The notes beneath the pieces are model-generated. The model had not been told where the DNA came from, ran no database searches, and was given only the letters and a program-made list of their open reading frames with translations. Positions 26,263 through 36,055 of a DNA stretch of 64,000 bases are shown here, in pieces. Both the position numbers and the translations under genes were made by a program. Position 1 is the stretch's first letter; every line of letters starts with the position of its first letter. Source of the stretch: Planctomycetia bacterium (GTDB lineage Bacteria; Planctomycetota; UBA8108; SXIK01); the NCBI GenBank assembly GCA_005772855.1, contig SXIK01000219.1:55120-119119 (forward strand). The letters are read 5' to 3'.

Positions 26263-27552
26263 TCAATCGGCTGCAAGCGGGTAGATCTTGCCGCGAACGA
26301 TGGTGTGGCTCACGTGCCCCTCGAATCGGCAGCCTTCGAAGGGGGACCAGCCGGCTCTGGTCTTCAAGTCTTGACGTCGGACTGTCGCGGGCTTCCTCCT
26401 CAGGATCGTCAGCGAGCCGACAAAGCCCTCCTGAACCTTCCCGTGGAGCTCCGGCAGGAAACGACTCAAGAATCTTCCTGGCCGTTCGGCGGCCGCCAAG
26501 CGGATCGAGCGAAGCGAGAAGCCTTCACCCAGCAGCCAAGAGACGAAGCTCCCAAAAGTGTCCAGCTGGGGCATGCCGGAAATGCCTTTTTCATTCTCCT
26601 CGAGCGAGTGAGGGGCGTGGTCGGTAGCCAGGTAGTCGATCTCGTCGCCACGAAACGCCTCGAGGAGGGCGATGCGGTCGAGTCGGGACCGTATCGGTGG
26701 GTTGCACTGGAGGAAATCCGGGATGCTGAAGTTGGAGGCATTGCCCTGATCGTAATAAAGATGGTGAGGTGTCACTTCACAGGTGACCTCGAGGCCTTGC
26801 TTCCTGGCCTCGCGAATATGCTCCATGCCCGCGGCGGTCGAAAGGTGGCAGATGTTGGGCACGATCGAAAAGGACTTCGAGAGCTCGATTGCGGTCTTCA
26901 CCGCCGTCGACTCCGCGATCGCTGGTCGACGATCCCAGTGGACGGGAGCGCCTCTGTGTTGCTCCAGGATCTCCGGGTCCTCGGCGTGAAACGAGACCCG
27001 GTGCCCGCGGTAGCGGGCCAGAGTCTCCCTCAAGGAGCTCTCCGATTGGAAGAAGAGATCGCCAATACTCGGCCCCATGTAGGCCTTGTAGGGGACTGGA
27101 AACGAAAGCGGGCGAGTGCGCGGTCCAATGCCGGCGTAGAGGAGCACGTCGACAGGGCAGTTCCCCGTGAGCTCACGTTTTGCGGCATAGGATGCGTCAT
27201 CCACCGGCGGACGAGGGTTGTTGGGCATGTCCACGAACGCCGTTACGCCGCCGTGAATTGCGGCCCGACCCGCCGACTCGAAGTCCTCCTTGTAAGATTG
27301 GCTTGAGCTGACGTCCTCGCGGGCGTGGACGTGGATGTCGATGAAGCCCGGGAAGATCCAGTGCTCGTCCGAGAGCGAAAGGTCAGCGTTGGACGACCGG
27401 ACATCGAGGTCTTCTACGCTTTCGATGAGCCCACTCCGGGTGTCGATTTCGATTCGTTGGAGGATGGATTGGTTCTCCCCTGCGGACCGATGGGACACGA
27501 CTTGGCCTTCGATTGTGATCGTGGGACTTGAGCGATTTATCACGGAGTGCAA
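26263..27552 (-). CDS. pyrC: Dihydroorotase
   Basis: A 429-aa amidohydrolase that closes carbamoyl-aspartate to dihydroorotate, the third step of pyrimidine synthesis. Zinc-site motifs are visible: FIDIHVHARED with H74 and H76, FHAEDPE, NICHLSTAAG, and the DHAPHS with the catalytic Asp. MPNNPRPPVDD is the substrate-binding segment typical of dihydroorotases rather than hydantoinases or allantoinases. KAYMG stands where other dihydroorotases keep the bridging Lys. Length is normal. It is divergent from tig, with a shared upstream region of about 180 bp. An allantoinase-like activity is less likely but cannot be excluded by sequence alone. Confidence 0.88.
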   Translation of the reverse strand: MHSVINRSSPTITIEGQVVSHRSAGENQSILQRIEIDTRSGLIESVEDLDVRSSNADLSLSDEHWIFPGFIDIHVHAREDVSSSQSYKEDFESAGRAAIHGGVTAFVDMPNNPRPPVDDASYAAKRELTGNCPVDVLLYAGIGPRTRPLSFPVPYKAYMGPSIGDLFFQSESSLRETLARYRGHRVSFHAEDPEILEQHRGAPVHWDRRPAIAESTAVKTAIELSKSFSIVPNICHLSTAAGMEHIREARKQGLEVTCEVTPHHLYYDQGNASNFSIPDFLQCNPPIRSRLDRIALLEAFRGDEIDYLATDHAPHSLEENEKGISGMPQLDTFGSFVSWLLGEGFSLRSIRLAAAERPGRFLSRFLPELHGKVQEGFVGSLTILRRKPATVRRQDLKTRAGWSPFEGCRFEGHVSHTIVRGKIYPLAAD

Positions 27553-27596
27553 TTGTCTCCACGCGGCCCAGCTCTGTCGACGGCAATCCTGGTAGC

Positions 27597-27624
27597 TTGC
27601 ACTCCATCAATCGCAGGCTATAGT
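27597..27624 (+). promoter_or_regulatory. Sigma70-type promoter of the tig-clpP-clpX operon
   Basis: TTGCAC (27597-27602), a 16-nt spacer and TATAGT (27619-27624). Transcription would start near 27631, about 100 nt upstream of tig. No heat-shock (CIRCE or sigma32) element was noticed. Confidence 0.65.
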
Positions 27625-27730
27625 ACGGGTCGATTTGAGTGGCGAGCGGTGTGCTGCTCGCTGGTTTTGTTTGGCAAACACAAGGTGTGGACGGTGATCT
27701 GAGGCCGTAGGAAACGGACCTGCCCGAGAC

Positions 27731-29242
27731 ATGAGCGATACAAGAATGCAGGCTGAGACAGAGAGTGCGGGAACCGTGAGCGACGAAAACGATAGTACGC
27801 ATGCTGAAGACACATCCCCCGAGAGTAACAACTCAACTGAGAAAGAGGGGGAGCAAAGCGAGGGTCTCGGAACTCGCTCCCAGATCGAGAGCCTGAGCAC
27901 CTGCAAACGGCGCATAACGGCCACCGTTCCTGTGGAAAAGATCAAGGAAGAGCTCGACAAGAACTACAAGGAGCTCGCCTCTACCGTGAATCTTCCGGGC
28001 TTTCGTCGGGGCCGCGTGCCCCGGCAGCTTCTCGAGGCTCGATACGGCAAGGAAATCGAATCTGATGTGAAGGAGGCCCTCCTCTCCCTGTCGCTTTCCG
28101 AGGTTGTCGAAGCGCACAAGCTCGATGTCGTCGGCTCACCGAAGATCAAAGACGTGCAGTTCACGAAGGATGCGGATCTGGGCTATGTTGTCGAGTTGGA
28201 AGTCCGGCCTGACTTCGAGCTGGCTGAGTACAAGAGCGTTGAGGTTGAAGGCGAAAATGTTTCGGTCAAGGCAGAGGACATCGAGGAGCGCCTGGCCTTG
28301 ATGCAGCGCAAGGCAGCGAAGCTCGTCTCTGTCAACCCCTCCGACGCGGGAATGGACGACGTCTACCTCGGTAAGTACAACCTCTATCGTGATGGAGCCA
28401 AGGTCAAGAGCGGTGTCGAGGCAAGCTTCACACCCTCGAGCAATGTGCTACATGAATTCTTTGTGGAAGGTCTGGGGGATCGAGTAAAGAATTGGAACCT
28501 CACCTCCGGTGAACCGCTCAGGATTCCCGTCAAGGCGCACGGAAACTTCTCGGACGAGGTCTTGAGGCACGCAGATCTTGAGCTTGAGTTTGTGCTGGAG
28601 GACACCCGAAGAGTGGATCTCCCCGAGCTTAACGAAGAGTTTGCAAAGACGTTCCAGACGGAGAGCCTCGAGGCTCTCCGCGCCGAAGTCCGCAAGAGCA
28701 TGGAGGATCGGAGCCGTCGGGAGGCTGACAAGAAAGTCGAGACGAAGATTCTCGAGAAGATCCTCGCGACGGCAACGATGGAGATTCCCGAAGGGCTCGT
28801 TGAGAGCATCATCAACCGCCGTCGTATGGAGCGGGAGTATGAGCTCCTCGAGAAAGGGGTTCCCGCCGAGGAGGTCAAGGCAACCCTTGTGCGAGAATGG
28901 GAGCAGTCGGAGGTCGAGGGCCAGAAGCCTGGCAGCTCCGAGAACTTGCCATCGTCGGCTGCATCTGAAGAGATCCGCAGGGAGATCAAGGAGTTCTTCG
29001 TCCTTGAGAAAATTGCCTCCAATGAGAAGATCTTCGCGACCGAAGAAGAGGTGGACAAGCGTGTCAACCTCATGGCGAGCCTTTACGGCATCCCCCTGGC
29101 CCGTTTCCGTGACGAGCTTCGCAGCTCTGGACGTCTGGAGGAGGTCCGCTTCTCGCTGCGCAATGAGAAAGTGCGCGCATTTCTGAGGAAAGAAGCCCGG
29201 ATCTTGGGCTCAGACGGTCAGCCCCAAGCGGCTGGGTCTTGA
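27731..29242 (+). CDS. tig: Trigger factor chaperone
   Basis: A 503-aa ribosome-bound chaperone that shields nascent chains. The ribosome-docking signature is PGFRRGRVPRQLLEARYG at about 89-106, roughly 47 residues later than in E. coli because of an extra acidic N-terminal tail (SDENDSTHAEDTSPESNNST). The arm domains are clear (LPELNEEFAKTFQTESLEAL, ANEKIFATEEEV-like NEKIFATEEEVDKRVNLMAS). The middle region (VYLGKYNLYRDGAKVKSGVE) is a poor match to the FKBP-type PPIase domain and looks degenerate. Gene order tig-clpP-clpX with close spacing is widely conserved and supports the call. The ATG at 27731 follows the promoter at 27597. Confidence 0.94.
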   Translation: MSDTRMQAETESAGTVSDENDSTHAEDTSPESNNSTEKEGEQSEGLGTRSQIESLSTCKRRITATVPVEKIKEELDKNYKELASTVNLPGFRRGRVPRQLLEARYGKEIESDVKEALLSLSLSEVVEAHKLDVVGSPKIKDVQFTKDADLGYVVELEVRPDFELAEYKSVEVEGENVSVKAEDIEERLALMQRKAAKLVSVNPSDAGMDDVYLGKYNLYRDGAKVKSGVEASFTPSSNVLHEFFVEGLGDRVKNWNLTSGEPLRIPVKAHGNFSDEVLRHADLELEFVLEDTRRVDLPELNEEFAKTFQTESLEALRAEVRKSMEDRSRREADKKVETKILEKILATATMEIPEGLVESIINRRRMEREYELLEKGVPAEEVKATLVREWEQSEVEGQKPGSSENLPSSAASEEIRREIKEFFVLEKIASNEKIFATEEEVDKRVNLMASLYGIPLARFRDELRSSGRLEEVRFSLRNEKVRAFLRKEARILGSDGQPQAAGS

Positions 29243-29279
29243 GCCCGATGAAGCCAAGTATTGAGAAGGAGCCTTGAGA

Positions 29280-29894
29280 ATGCACGGTAATTTAGTGCCC
29301 ATTGTCATCGAGAAGACTGGCCGAGGAGAACGCTCATACGATATCTACTCGCGCCTGTTGAAGGACCGCATCATCTTTATCGGCCCCAACATTGACGACT
29401 ACAGTTCATCCCTGGTCATCGCTCAAATTCTGTTCCTCATGAGCGACAACAAGAACCAGGACATTAATATCTATATCAACAGCCCTGGTGGATCAGTGAC
29501 GGCCGGGCTTGCGATCTACGATACCATGCAGTTTGTGCCCTGTGACATTGCGACGTACGCGATCGGCCAGGCGGCCAGCATGGGAGCCATCCTGCTCGCC
29601 GCCGGCACGAAGGGCAAACGGCACGCGCTACCCAATGCGCGGATCATGATCCACCAGCCCTGGGGAGGCACCGGAGGCACGGCTGCCGACATCCAGATCC
29701 AGGCCAAGGAGATGAGGCGTAACAAGCAGATGCTCATTGCAATCCTTGCTCGTCACACCGGCCAGTCGATTGAGCGAATAGAGAAAGATACGGATCGAGA
29801 CTTCTTCTTGACTCCACACCAGGCCAAGGAGTATGGCTTGGTAGACGAGGTTATCGACTCTTTGAGAGTGAAGGTTTCACAGGGAGAAGCATGA
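29280..29894 (+). CDS. clpP: ATP-dependent Clp protease proteolytic subunit
   Basis: A 204-aa serine protease that forms the ClpP tetradecamer and degrades substrates fed by ClpX. The catalytic triad is visible as S100 (GQAASMGA), H125 (MIHQP) and D174 (KDTDRD), with the [14 protein letters not shown] oxyanion region before it. The ATG at 29280 is preferred to a TTG at 29274 because AAGGAG at 29266-29271 gives proper spacing only for the ATG. The gene overlaps clpX by four bases (ATGA), so the two are translationally coupled. There is no long propeptide. Confidence 0.97.
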   Translation: MHGNLVPIVIEKTGRGERSYDIYSRLLKDRIIFIGPNIDDYSSSLVIAQILFLMSDNKNQDINIYINSPGGSVTAGLAIYDTMQFVPCDIATYAIGQAASMGAILLAAGTKGKRHALPNARIMIHQPWGGTGGTAADIQIQAKEMRRNKQMLIAILARHTGQSIERIEKDTDRDFFLTPHQAKEYGLVDEVIDSLRVKVSQGEA

Positions 29895-31192
29895 CGAGAG
29901 CTTCAGGAGGGGGAAGGGGCAGCAAGGCATCGACGGAGCGCTGCGCCTTCTGCGACTTGAACAAGTCGCAAGTCGACAAGCTCATTCAGGGTCGTCCTGG
30001 CATCTTTATCTGCAACCGCTGCGTGGACATTTGCCATTCGATCCTTCGCGATGAAGACAAGTCCAGCGCACCTCCCCCCCTGTTCCTCGAGCAGATCCCA
30101 ACCCCGAAGGCCCTCAAGGCGAAGCTTGACGAGTACGTTATCGGCCAGGACCACGCCAAGAAGGTCCTCTCGGTGGCGGTCCACAATCATTACAAGCGCC
30201 TCCTCCTCAGCACGAGAACGAAGAGTGAAATCGCCGTCGAAAAAAGCAACGTGCTCATGCTCGGCCCCACCGGCTGCGGCAAGACGGCGCTCGCTCGAAC
30301 GCTCGCCAAGCTCCTGAATGTGCCGTTCGCAATCGGAGATGCAACCACGCTCACGGAAGCTGGCTATGTCGGCGAGGACGTTGAGAACCTCGTCTTGAAG
30401 CTGCTACAGGCTGCGGATTTTGACGTGGAACGGGCCGAGCAGGGCATCATCTTCATCGACGAGATTGACAAGATTGCCCGGGCAACCCAGAACGTGTCCA
30501 TTACACGTGACGTCTCCGGTGAAGGCGTGCAGCAAGGCCTGCTGAAAATTCTCGAAGGCACCATAGCCAATGTGCCACCCCAAGGCGGTCGCAAGCACCC
30601 GGAGCAGCAGTACATCCAGGTCGACACGACGAATATCCTGTTTGTTTGCGGGGGCACTTTTACCGGGATCGAGGAGATTATTGCGAATCGACTCGGGAAG
30701 AAGATGATTGGCTTCAATCCCAGTTTCGGCGACGTCCACACAGAGGACATTGAGACGCGAAAGAACCTTGTCCGTCAAGTCGAGGTCGAGGATTTGATCA
30801 AGTTTGGCATGATTCCTGAGTTCTTGGGACGACTGCCGATCAGCACGGTCCTCGATCCGCTGGGCGAAGAAGATCTTGTAAAGATCCTCACGGAGCCGAA
30901 AGACGCGATCACGAAGCAATATCAGGAATTCTTCCGGCTCTCGGGTGCGAAGCTCACTTTCACGGAGAAAGCCCTTCGCGACTTGGCCAAGCTCGCCATG
31001 GAGCGCGGAACCGGCGCTCGAGGCCTTCGAGCCATTATCGAGGACGTGATGTTGGATGTTCTTTACGAGTTCCCTGATCACGTCAGTGAGGTCGTCGAGT
31101 ACGTCGTCACGCCTGATCTGGTTCGTCACCGAAGTTTTAATCGCGGTAAGAAGGTCACTCGCAAGGACGACAGTCGACGCGAGACAGCGTAG
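29891..31192 (+). CDS. clpX: Clp protease ATPase subunit ClpX
   Basis: A 433-aa AAA+ unfoldase that recognises and threads proteins into ClpP. The N-terminal zinc-binding domain has C18, C21, C41 and C44 (CAFC and CNRC). Walker A is GPTGCGKT at 125-132, Walker [10 protein letters not shown] at 186-194, and the pore loop is GYVGEDVE. ClpP-docking and sensor regions follow in the usual order ([31 protein letters not shown] [11 protein letters not shown]). Its ATG overlaps the clpP stop. Length and layout are canonical. The C-terminal tail is basic and short. Confidence 0.97.
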   Translation: MTRASGGGRGSKASTERCAFCDLNKSQVDKLIQGRPGIFICNRCVDICHSILRDEDKSSAPPPLFLEQIPTPKALKAKLDEYVIGQDHAKKVLSVAVHNHYKRLLLSTRTKSEIAVEKSNVLMLGPTGCGKTALARTLAKLLNVPFAIGDATTLTEAGYVGEDVENLVLKLLQAADFDVERAEQGIIFIDEIDKIARATQNVSITRDVSGEGVQQGLLKILEGTIANVPPQGGRKHPEQQYIQVDTTNILFVCGGTFTGIEEIIANRLGKKMIGFNPSFGDVHTEDIETRKNLVRQVEVEDLIKFGMIPEFLGRLPISTVLDPLGEEDLVKILTEPKDAITKQYQEFFRLSGAKLTFTEKALRDLAKLAMERGTGARGLRAIIEDVMLDVLYEFPDHVSEVVEYVVTPDLVRHRSFNRGKKVTRKDDSRRETA

Positions 31193-31295
31193 CTTGCCCT
31201 GGGCTGTCTTCTTGCCAGGGGCCAATCCGATGAAACCCGGGCCTGGTAGCAAGAGAGCAGGGAGCTACTCTCTCGGATTCGTCCAATTACCGCAA

Positions 31296-31324
31296 TTGCA
31301 TCCTTTTTTTGGCGAGGATATACT
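31296..31324 (+). promoter_or_regulatory. Strong sigma70-type promoter of rpmE
   Basis: TTGCAT (31296-31301), a 17-nt T-rich spacer and TATACT (31319-31324), a near-consensus promoter about 58 nt upstream of rpmE. Such strength fits a ribosomal protein gene. Confidence 0.75.
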
Positions 31325-31381
31325 CTTGAGTTTCGTCCCTTCACCCCACGGTGACTGGCACGGCACCCAGGAGTTCCTCCC

Positions 31382-31834
31382 ATGAAAGAAAAAATCCATC
31401 CGGACTATAAAGAATGCAAGGTGACTTGCGGCTGCGGCAACACATTCATGACGCGCAGTACGAAGCCCGAGCTCCACGTTGATATTTGTTCGGCCTGTCA
31501 CCCCTTTTACACCGGCAAGCAGAAGTTCATTGACACCGCGGGAAGGGTGGAAAAGTTCCAGAAACGACACGCCTGGGACGATTCGACCATGGGGAAAGTC
31601 CTCACCAAGGAAGCCCCCAAGAAGAACCCCAAGAAGCTCGAGAAGGTCTTGGTGGGGCTCCCGCCAGTGAAAAAGCGCAAGGCTACCGAGGAAGAGGAGG
31701 CCGAGGCGCTCAAGACTCAAGGCGGCGCTGGTGGCGGGCCAAAAGGCAAGGGGCCAAGGGACAGGGACACAAAGGCGTCGGCGCCGGGCTCTGCCCCGGG
31801 ACGCGCGGCCCCTGTGACCCAGCCCAAGTCGTAG
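31382..31834 (+). CDS. rpmE: Ribosomal protein bL31 with a long C-terminal extension
   Basis: A 150-aa protein whose first 70 residues are zinc-type bL31 of the large ribosomal subunit: [20 protein letters not shown] with Cys at 16, 18, 36 and 39, then [20 protein letters not shown]. The normal protein is 65-80 aa. Here about 75 extra residues follow, rich in Lys, Glu, Gly, Pro and Ala ([20 protein letters not shown], ending [12 protein letters not shown]), probably disordered. There is a GGAG ribosome binding site just before the ATG and its own promoter at 31296. rpmE-prfA-prmC is a conserved order, so the three probably form one unit. Confidence 0.92.
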   Translation: MKEKIHPDYKECKVTCGCGNTFMTRSTKPELHVDICSACHPFYTGKQKFIDTAGRVEKFQKRHAWDDSTMGKVLTKEAPKKNPKKLEKVLVGLPPVKKRKATEEEEAEALKTQGGAGGGPKGKGPRDRDTKASAPGSAPGRAAPVTQPKS

Positions 31835-31977
31835 CTGCAGTCGAGGACTTTCGTGCATGGATTTTCGTGCACCACGCGGACGTTGCTCGACAGGCTGCCC
31901 GACCCCATTGAGGGTAAAGCTGCCTGTGACGAACCCCAAAGTCCGGGGGCTCTTCATCACTCTTGGCGGTTCTTTGC

Positions 31978-33060
31978 ATGTTACCTCCCTTGATTCAGAA
32001 GAAGCTTGAGCAGGTTACCTCCCGGTATGCCGAGCTTGAGCAGCTTCTGGCCTCTCCTGCGGTGCTCGGGCAGCCAGGTGTCTACAAGTCCTACTCAAAG
32101 GAGTTGGGCTCGCTCTCGAGAACGGTCTCGAAGTTCAACGAATACGTCCGATTTCAAAAGGAGTTCTCGGAGAACGAAGAGCTGAGCCGTACGAGCACCG
32201 AGGATGCCGCTCTCCGGCAGATGGCAAAGGAGGAGGTTGCCCGGATTGATGTCGAGCTGACGCGGCTTGATGAGGAACTGCTGGAGGCGGTGCTGGTCGA
32301 GGACAAAGATGCCTCCCGAGACGTGATCCTCGAAATCCGTGCCGGCGTTGGCGGTGATGAGGCCGCCCTTTTTGCTGGGGACCTCTTTCGCATGTATGCG
32401 AAGTTCGCTGAGCGGCAGGGCTGGAAGGTTGAAATGATGGATGCGTCACCGACCGACCTTGGGGGATTCAAGGAGGTGATCTTCGGCATCTCCGGCGATT
32501 TTGTTCATCGTGACTTGCGCTATGAGATGGGTGGGCACCGGGTGCAGCGTGTGCCAAGGACAGAAAGTAGTGGTCGAATTCACACCTCGGCTGCGACCGT
32601 GGCTGTCCTCAGCGAGCCGGAGGAGGTGGACATCGACCTCAAGGACTCTGACATCCGCATGGATTTTTATCGTTCGAGCGGGCCGGGTGGTCAAAACGTC
32701 AACAAGACGAGCTCGGCGGTGCGACTGACACACCTTCCGACCGGCATCGTTGTCGCGATTCAGGAGGAATCCTCGCAGCACAAGAATCGTGCCCGAGCCA
32801 TGCGTGTGCTCCGCACACGCATATTTGACCTCTACGAGAACCAGCGGAAGGAAAAGGAACAGTCGACTCGCAGGAACCAGATTGGCTCCGGCGACCGGAG
32901 CCAACGCATTCGAACTTATAATTTTCCGCAAAACCGCGTGACGGATCACAGGATCAACGAGAACTTCAACCTGGAGCGAATTGTCCAGGAAGGCGACCTC
33001 GAGGCGCTCGTCAAGGCGCTTCGACGCCACGATCGCGACCTCCGCATGAAGGAGCTGTGA
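31978..33060 (+). CDS. prfA: Peptide chain release factor 1
   Basis: A 360-aa release factor that reads UAA and UAG and triggers peptide release. GGQ is at 237-239 ([20 protein letters not shown]). The stop-codon recognition tripeptide is PRT at 193-195 in [15 protein letters not shown], where RF1 usually has P-A/V-T, so it fits RF1 (PxT) and not RF2 (SPF). The ATG at 31978 starts [20 protein letters not shown] at the usual first helix; a TTG five codons upstream is unlikely. The stop overlaps prmC by four bases (GTGA), matching the enzyme that methylates the GGQ glutamine. Confidence 0.96.
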   Translation: MLPPLIQKKLEQVTSRYAELEQLLASPAVLGQPGVYKSYSKELGSLSRTVSKFNEYVRFQKEFSENEELSRTSTEDAALRQMAKEEVARIDVELTRLDEELLEAVLVEDKDASRDVILEIRAGVGGDEAALFAGDLFRMYAKFAERQGWKVEMMDASPTDLGGFKEVIFGISGDFVHRDLRYEMGGHRVQRVPRTESSGRIHTSAATVAVLSEPEEVDIDLKDSDIRMDFYRSSGPGGQNVNKTSSAVRLTHLPTGIVVAIQEESSQHKNRARAMRVLRTRIFDLYENQRKEKEQSTRRNQIGSGDRSQRIRTYNFPQNRVTDHRINENFNLERIVQEGDLEALVKALRRHDRDLRMKEL

Positions 33061-33965
33061 GAAAACTCGTGATCGTGCGGCGTGAGGAGACAAGAACGAT
33101 CTGGACAGTGGCCGAGCTCCTCAAGTGGACCGAGGGCTATTTCCAGCGTCTCGGGCTCTCCACGCCACGGCTCGATGCCGAGATACTACTTGCGCTGGCG
33201 CTTTCAAAGACCCGGATCGAGTTGTACACGGGCTATCAGATGCTGGTGGAGCCCGATGAGAGGGCCCGCTTTCGTGGACTTGTGGAGCGAAGGGCTCGCA
33301 AGGAGCCTGTGGCCTACATCACGCGGCGCAGGGAGTTCTTCTCGCTGATCTTCGAGGTCTCGCCGGCGGTGCTTGTGCCGCGCCCGGAGACGGAGCATGT
33401 TGTCGAGGCGGCCATCAGGACCTTGAGGCCGCTATCGAAGGTTCGAGCCCTCGACGTGGGCACTGGAAGCGGCTGCATGGCCGTGGCGTTGGCTGTGAAC
33501 GTGCCTGGCTTGTTGGTCGATGCGGTCGACTTGAGCTCGCAGGCACTTGAAGTCGCTCGGTGCAATGCCCAGGCGCATCACGTCGCCGATCGTGTTCGAT
33601 TTCTTCGAGGTGACATTCTTGCAGCGTTGCCGACCGATGCGGGACCGTATCAAGTCATTGTCTCGAATCCCCCCTACGTATCGGCCATGGAATATGAAAA
33701 GCTCATGGAGGATGTCCGCCTCTACGAGCCCAAACTGGCGTTGCTCGACACCCGCAGCGAGAACCAAGACGGCCTCGGATTTTACCGGGAGCTGGCGGCT
33801 GGCGCAGGCGCCTGGCTCGAGCCTGCCGGCGTGATCGTTGTTGAGGTGGGTGCGGGGCAAGCCGGGGCGGTGCGAGATCTTTTCGAGTCGCAGGGATTCC
33901 TGCATCGCGAGACCCTGCGAGATCTGGCCGGAATCGAGCGGGTGGTCGTCATGGCCACCCGTTGA
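33057..33965 (+). CDS. prmC: Release factor glutamine methyltransferase
   Basis: A 302-aa S-adenosylmethionine-dependent enzyme that methylates the glutamine of the GGQ motif in release factors. The SAM-binding motif [10 protein letters not shown] is at 131-140 and the catalytic NPPY at 204-207 ([10 protein letters not shown]). The N-terminal helical substrate-recognition domain ends around [15 protein letters not shown]. It starts with GTG at 33057, overlapping the prfA stop. Length is normal for the family. Confidence 0.95.
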   Translation: MRKLVIVRREETRTIWTVAELLKWTEGYFQRLGLSTPRLDAEILLALALSKTRIELYTGYQMLVEPDERARFRGLVERRARKEPVAYITRRREFFSLIFEVSPAVLVPRPETEHVVEAAIRTLRPLSKVRALDVGTGSGCMAVALAVNVPGLLVDAVDLSSQALEVARCNAQAHHVADRVRFLRGDILAALPTDAGPYQVIVSNPPYVSAMEYEKLMEDVRLYEPKLALLDTRSENQDGLGFYRELAAGAGAWLEPAGVIVVEVGAGQAGAVRDLFESQGFLHRETLRDLAGIERVVVMATR

Positions 33966-34392
33966 ACAAGTTCCCGCAGTCAAGCTCGAGGCCCCGTCGG
34001 GTCGCGGCCTCTTCCCGCCAGTTTCAATCACCCTGCCGCCCGTGGCGCTCCGGCGTGCTACTACCCGTGGTGGATTGCGCCTCGGGTTGCCACAACGCAG
34101 ACCGTGCCGCCAGTTCGGCAAGAGGCTGCGCCACTCCTGCCTTGTGGCAATTTTCCCCGCGTGCTACCATTCGCCCAGATTCATGGAGCGCTGAGGAGCG
34201 TTTGGCTGAATCGGGTGCGTGCAAGAGACGCATCGAATGAAAAGAAGTAGTGTTCCTGGTGGGCTTCAGCGCAGGCAGCAACGACAGGCTGCTCGACTGA
34301 TCCCGCACTCCACATGAGAGCGGTTTGAGGTCACGCGGCAGTCCGTCAAGTGTTGCAAGGCGACCAAGGGAAACTGAGTCGAAGAGAACGCC
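33966..34392. other. Gap upstream of murA, with a possible promoter
   Basis: No gene was recognised here. The gap contains the candidate promoter at 34142-34170 and would leave a long murA leader. Reading frames in it are antisense shadows or lack a ribosome binding site. Confidence 0.5.
34142..34170 (+). promoter_or_regulatory. Possible promoter for murA
   Basis: TTGTGG (34142-34147), 17 nt, then TACCAT (34165-34170) with TG in the extended -10 position (TGCTACCAT). The murA leader would be about 215 nt. Confidence 0.4.
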
Positions 34393-35685
34393 ATGGAGAA
34401 GATCCTCGTTGAGGGCGGTACGCCCCTCAGGGGCACGGTGGATGTTTGCGGTGCCAAGAACGCAGCGTTGCCCATTCTTTGCGCAACGATTCTGACCGAG
34501 TACCCGTGCCTCATCCGCAACGTGCCCGACCTGCGAGACGTTACGAGCACCATCGAGATTCTCAGGGAGCTTGGTATGCATTGTGAGAGGCAACTCGACC
34601 GTGCAATCTCCATCGTGGAAGAGAATCCGGACGCCCATACTGCGCCCTACGAGCATGTGCGCAAGATGCGCGCTTCCATTTGCACGTTGGGGCCGCTCCT
34701 GGCACGCCGCAAGAAAGCGAAAGTGTCGATGCCTGGAGGCTGTGTCTTCGGGCTGCGTCCCATCGACCTTCACCTCAAGGGGCTTGCTGCCCTGGGTGCC
34801 GACATTCGGATCAACCACGGCTACCTCGAGGCTGAGGCGAAGGAGCTACGAGGCACGACGATCTACCTGGGCGGCCCTTTCGGCTCGAGTGTCCTCGGAA
34901 CAGCGAATGTCATGATGGCGGCGACCCTTGCCAAGGGAACAACTGTGATCGAAGCAGCCGCATGCGAGCCCGAGATCGCGGACCTCGGCGTCTTCCTCAA
35001 GTCGATGGGTGCCCGTATCGAGGGCATTGGTACGCCCAGGCTTGTCATTGATGGCGTTTCCTCGCTGCGCGGGGCCGAGCACTCGATCATCCCCGACCGA
35101 ATCGAGGCGGGAACATTTCTCATCGCAGGCGCCATCACGCGAGGGGACGTTGTCGTGCGAGGCGCCAGAATCGAGCACTTGACAGCGGTGACAGATGTCT
35201 TGAAGCAGGCGGGTCTAAAGATCTCTGCCGAGAACGACGCGATCCGAGTTTGCTCCAACGGCGGTTTTCACCCCGTGGACGTTACCACGCTGCCTTATCC
35301 GGGGTTTCCGACGGATCTACAGGCCCAGATGATGGCCTTTCTCTCCCTCGCCGACGGCATCAGTGTGATCACAGAAAAGATCTACCCTGATCGCTTCATG
35401 CATGTGGCTGAGCTTGCGCGAACGGGAGCCAAGATTCGCAAGGAAGGACCGAGTGCGATTATCAGCGGGGTCCAGCGCCTCAGCGGAGCACCCGTGATGG
35501 CCTCGGACCTGCGGGCGAGCGCATGCCTATTGATCGCTGGCCTTGTGGCGCAAGGGATTACGACTGTCTACCGTATTTATCATCTCGACAGGGGCTACGA
35601 ACGTATCGAGCACCGATTGAGCGGTCTGGGTGCACGCATCCGGCGTGAGCCCGCGGGCGAAAATGAGAGCGAGTGCCTCGACTGA
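34393..35685 (+). CDS. murA: UDP-N-acetylglucosamine 1-carboxyvinyltransferase
   Basis: A 430-aa EPSP-synthase-fold enzyme that transfers enolpyruvate from PEP to UDP-GlcNAc, the first committed step of peptidoglycan synthesis. K22-N23 (GAKNAALP) and the fosfomycin-target Cys at 117 (SMPGGCVFGLRPIDLHL) are present. The full-length fold runs to ITTVYRIYHLDRGYERIEHR near the end, as in all MurA. It starts at the ATG at 34393. Its presence argues for peptidoglycan in this organism and for sensitivity to fosfomycin at this target, as far as the Cys shows. Confidence 0.97.
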   Translation: MEKILVEGGTPLRGTVDVCGAKNAALPILCATILTEYPCLIRNVPDLRDVTSTIEILRELGMHCERQLDRAISIVEENPDAHTAPYEHVRKMRASICTLGPLLARRKKAKVSMPGGCVFGLRPIDLHLKGLAALGADIRINHGYLEAEAKELRGTTIYLGGPFGSSVLGTANVMMAATLAKGTTVIEAAACEPEIADLGVFLKSMGARIEGIGTPRLVIDGVSSLRGAEHSIIPDRIEAGTFLIAGAITRGDVVVRGARIEHLTAVTDVLKQAGLKISAENDAIRVCSNGGFHPVDVTTLPYPGFPTDLQAQMMAFLSLADGISVITEKIYPDRFMHVAELARTGAKIRKEGPSAIISGVQRLSGAPVMASDLRASACLLIAGLVAQGITTVYRIYHLDRGYERIEHRLSGLGARIRREPAGENESECLD

Positions 35686-35729
35686 TGCTGGAGTTCCGAA
35701 CAGGTTACCCTCCTTCCGGGGGAGGAAGA

Positions 35730-36050
35730 GGACCTCTCTGCCCTCCAGCGTCTTGTCCAGCGTCGGCGGCGCGAGACTCTCCGTGAGGTCTATCGGTGCT
35801 GGCCGAGCGTTGGCAGTGGCGTGACGCTGCCCGAGACTGTTACCTGGGTTGGGGCGAGCGAGAGCGGATCGAGCGGCTCCATCTTGTGGCAAACAACGAG
35901 CGGTTCCTCCTGTTGGGCTCGAGCCCCGAGAAGAACCTCGCCCCGCGAATTCTTTCCCAAGACTTCTGTCCTCTCAGCGGGGACTGGGAGCGTGCCTGCG
36001 GCCACCCGACCTGCCTCTTCGAGACACTTGTAGATCCGGGCCGGTTCCGC
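35730..36050 (+). pseudogene. Remnant of a DUF4338 (DruA-like) gene
   Basis: In the plus frame from about 35796 the translation matches the core of DUF4338 proteins: WQWRDAARDCYLGW, RIERLHLVANNERFLLL, LSGDWERACGHP and LFETLVDPGRFRGTYF. Family members are about 300-400 aa; here only about 85 conserved residues remain. An in-frame stop at 35784 and loss of the CYRAANW continuation after GTYF show that it is broken at both ends. DUF4338 is the DruA component of Druantia defence and is also found in mobile-element genes. No partner gene (helicase or transposase) is visible, so this is a scar, now abutting the stop of the wzz-like gene. Confidence 0.7.
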
Positions 36051-36055
36051 GGTAC

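Noticed and set aside
34024..34818. A 264-codon minus-strand frame over the start of murA
   Set aside because: It is antisense to the conserved N-terminus of MurA and has no recognisable domain.
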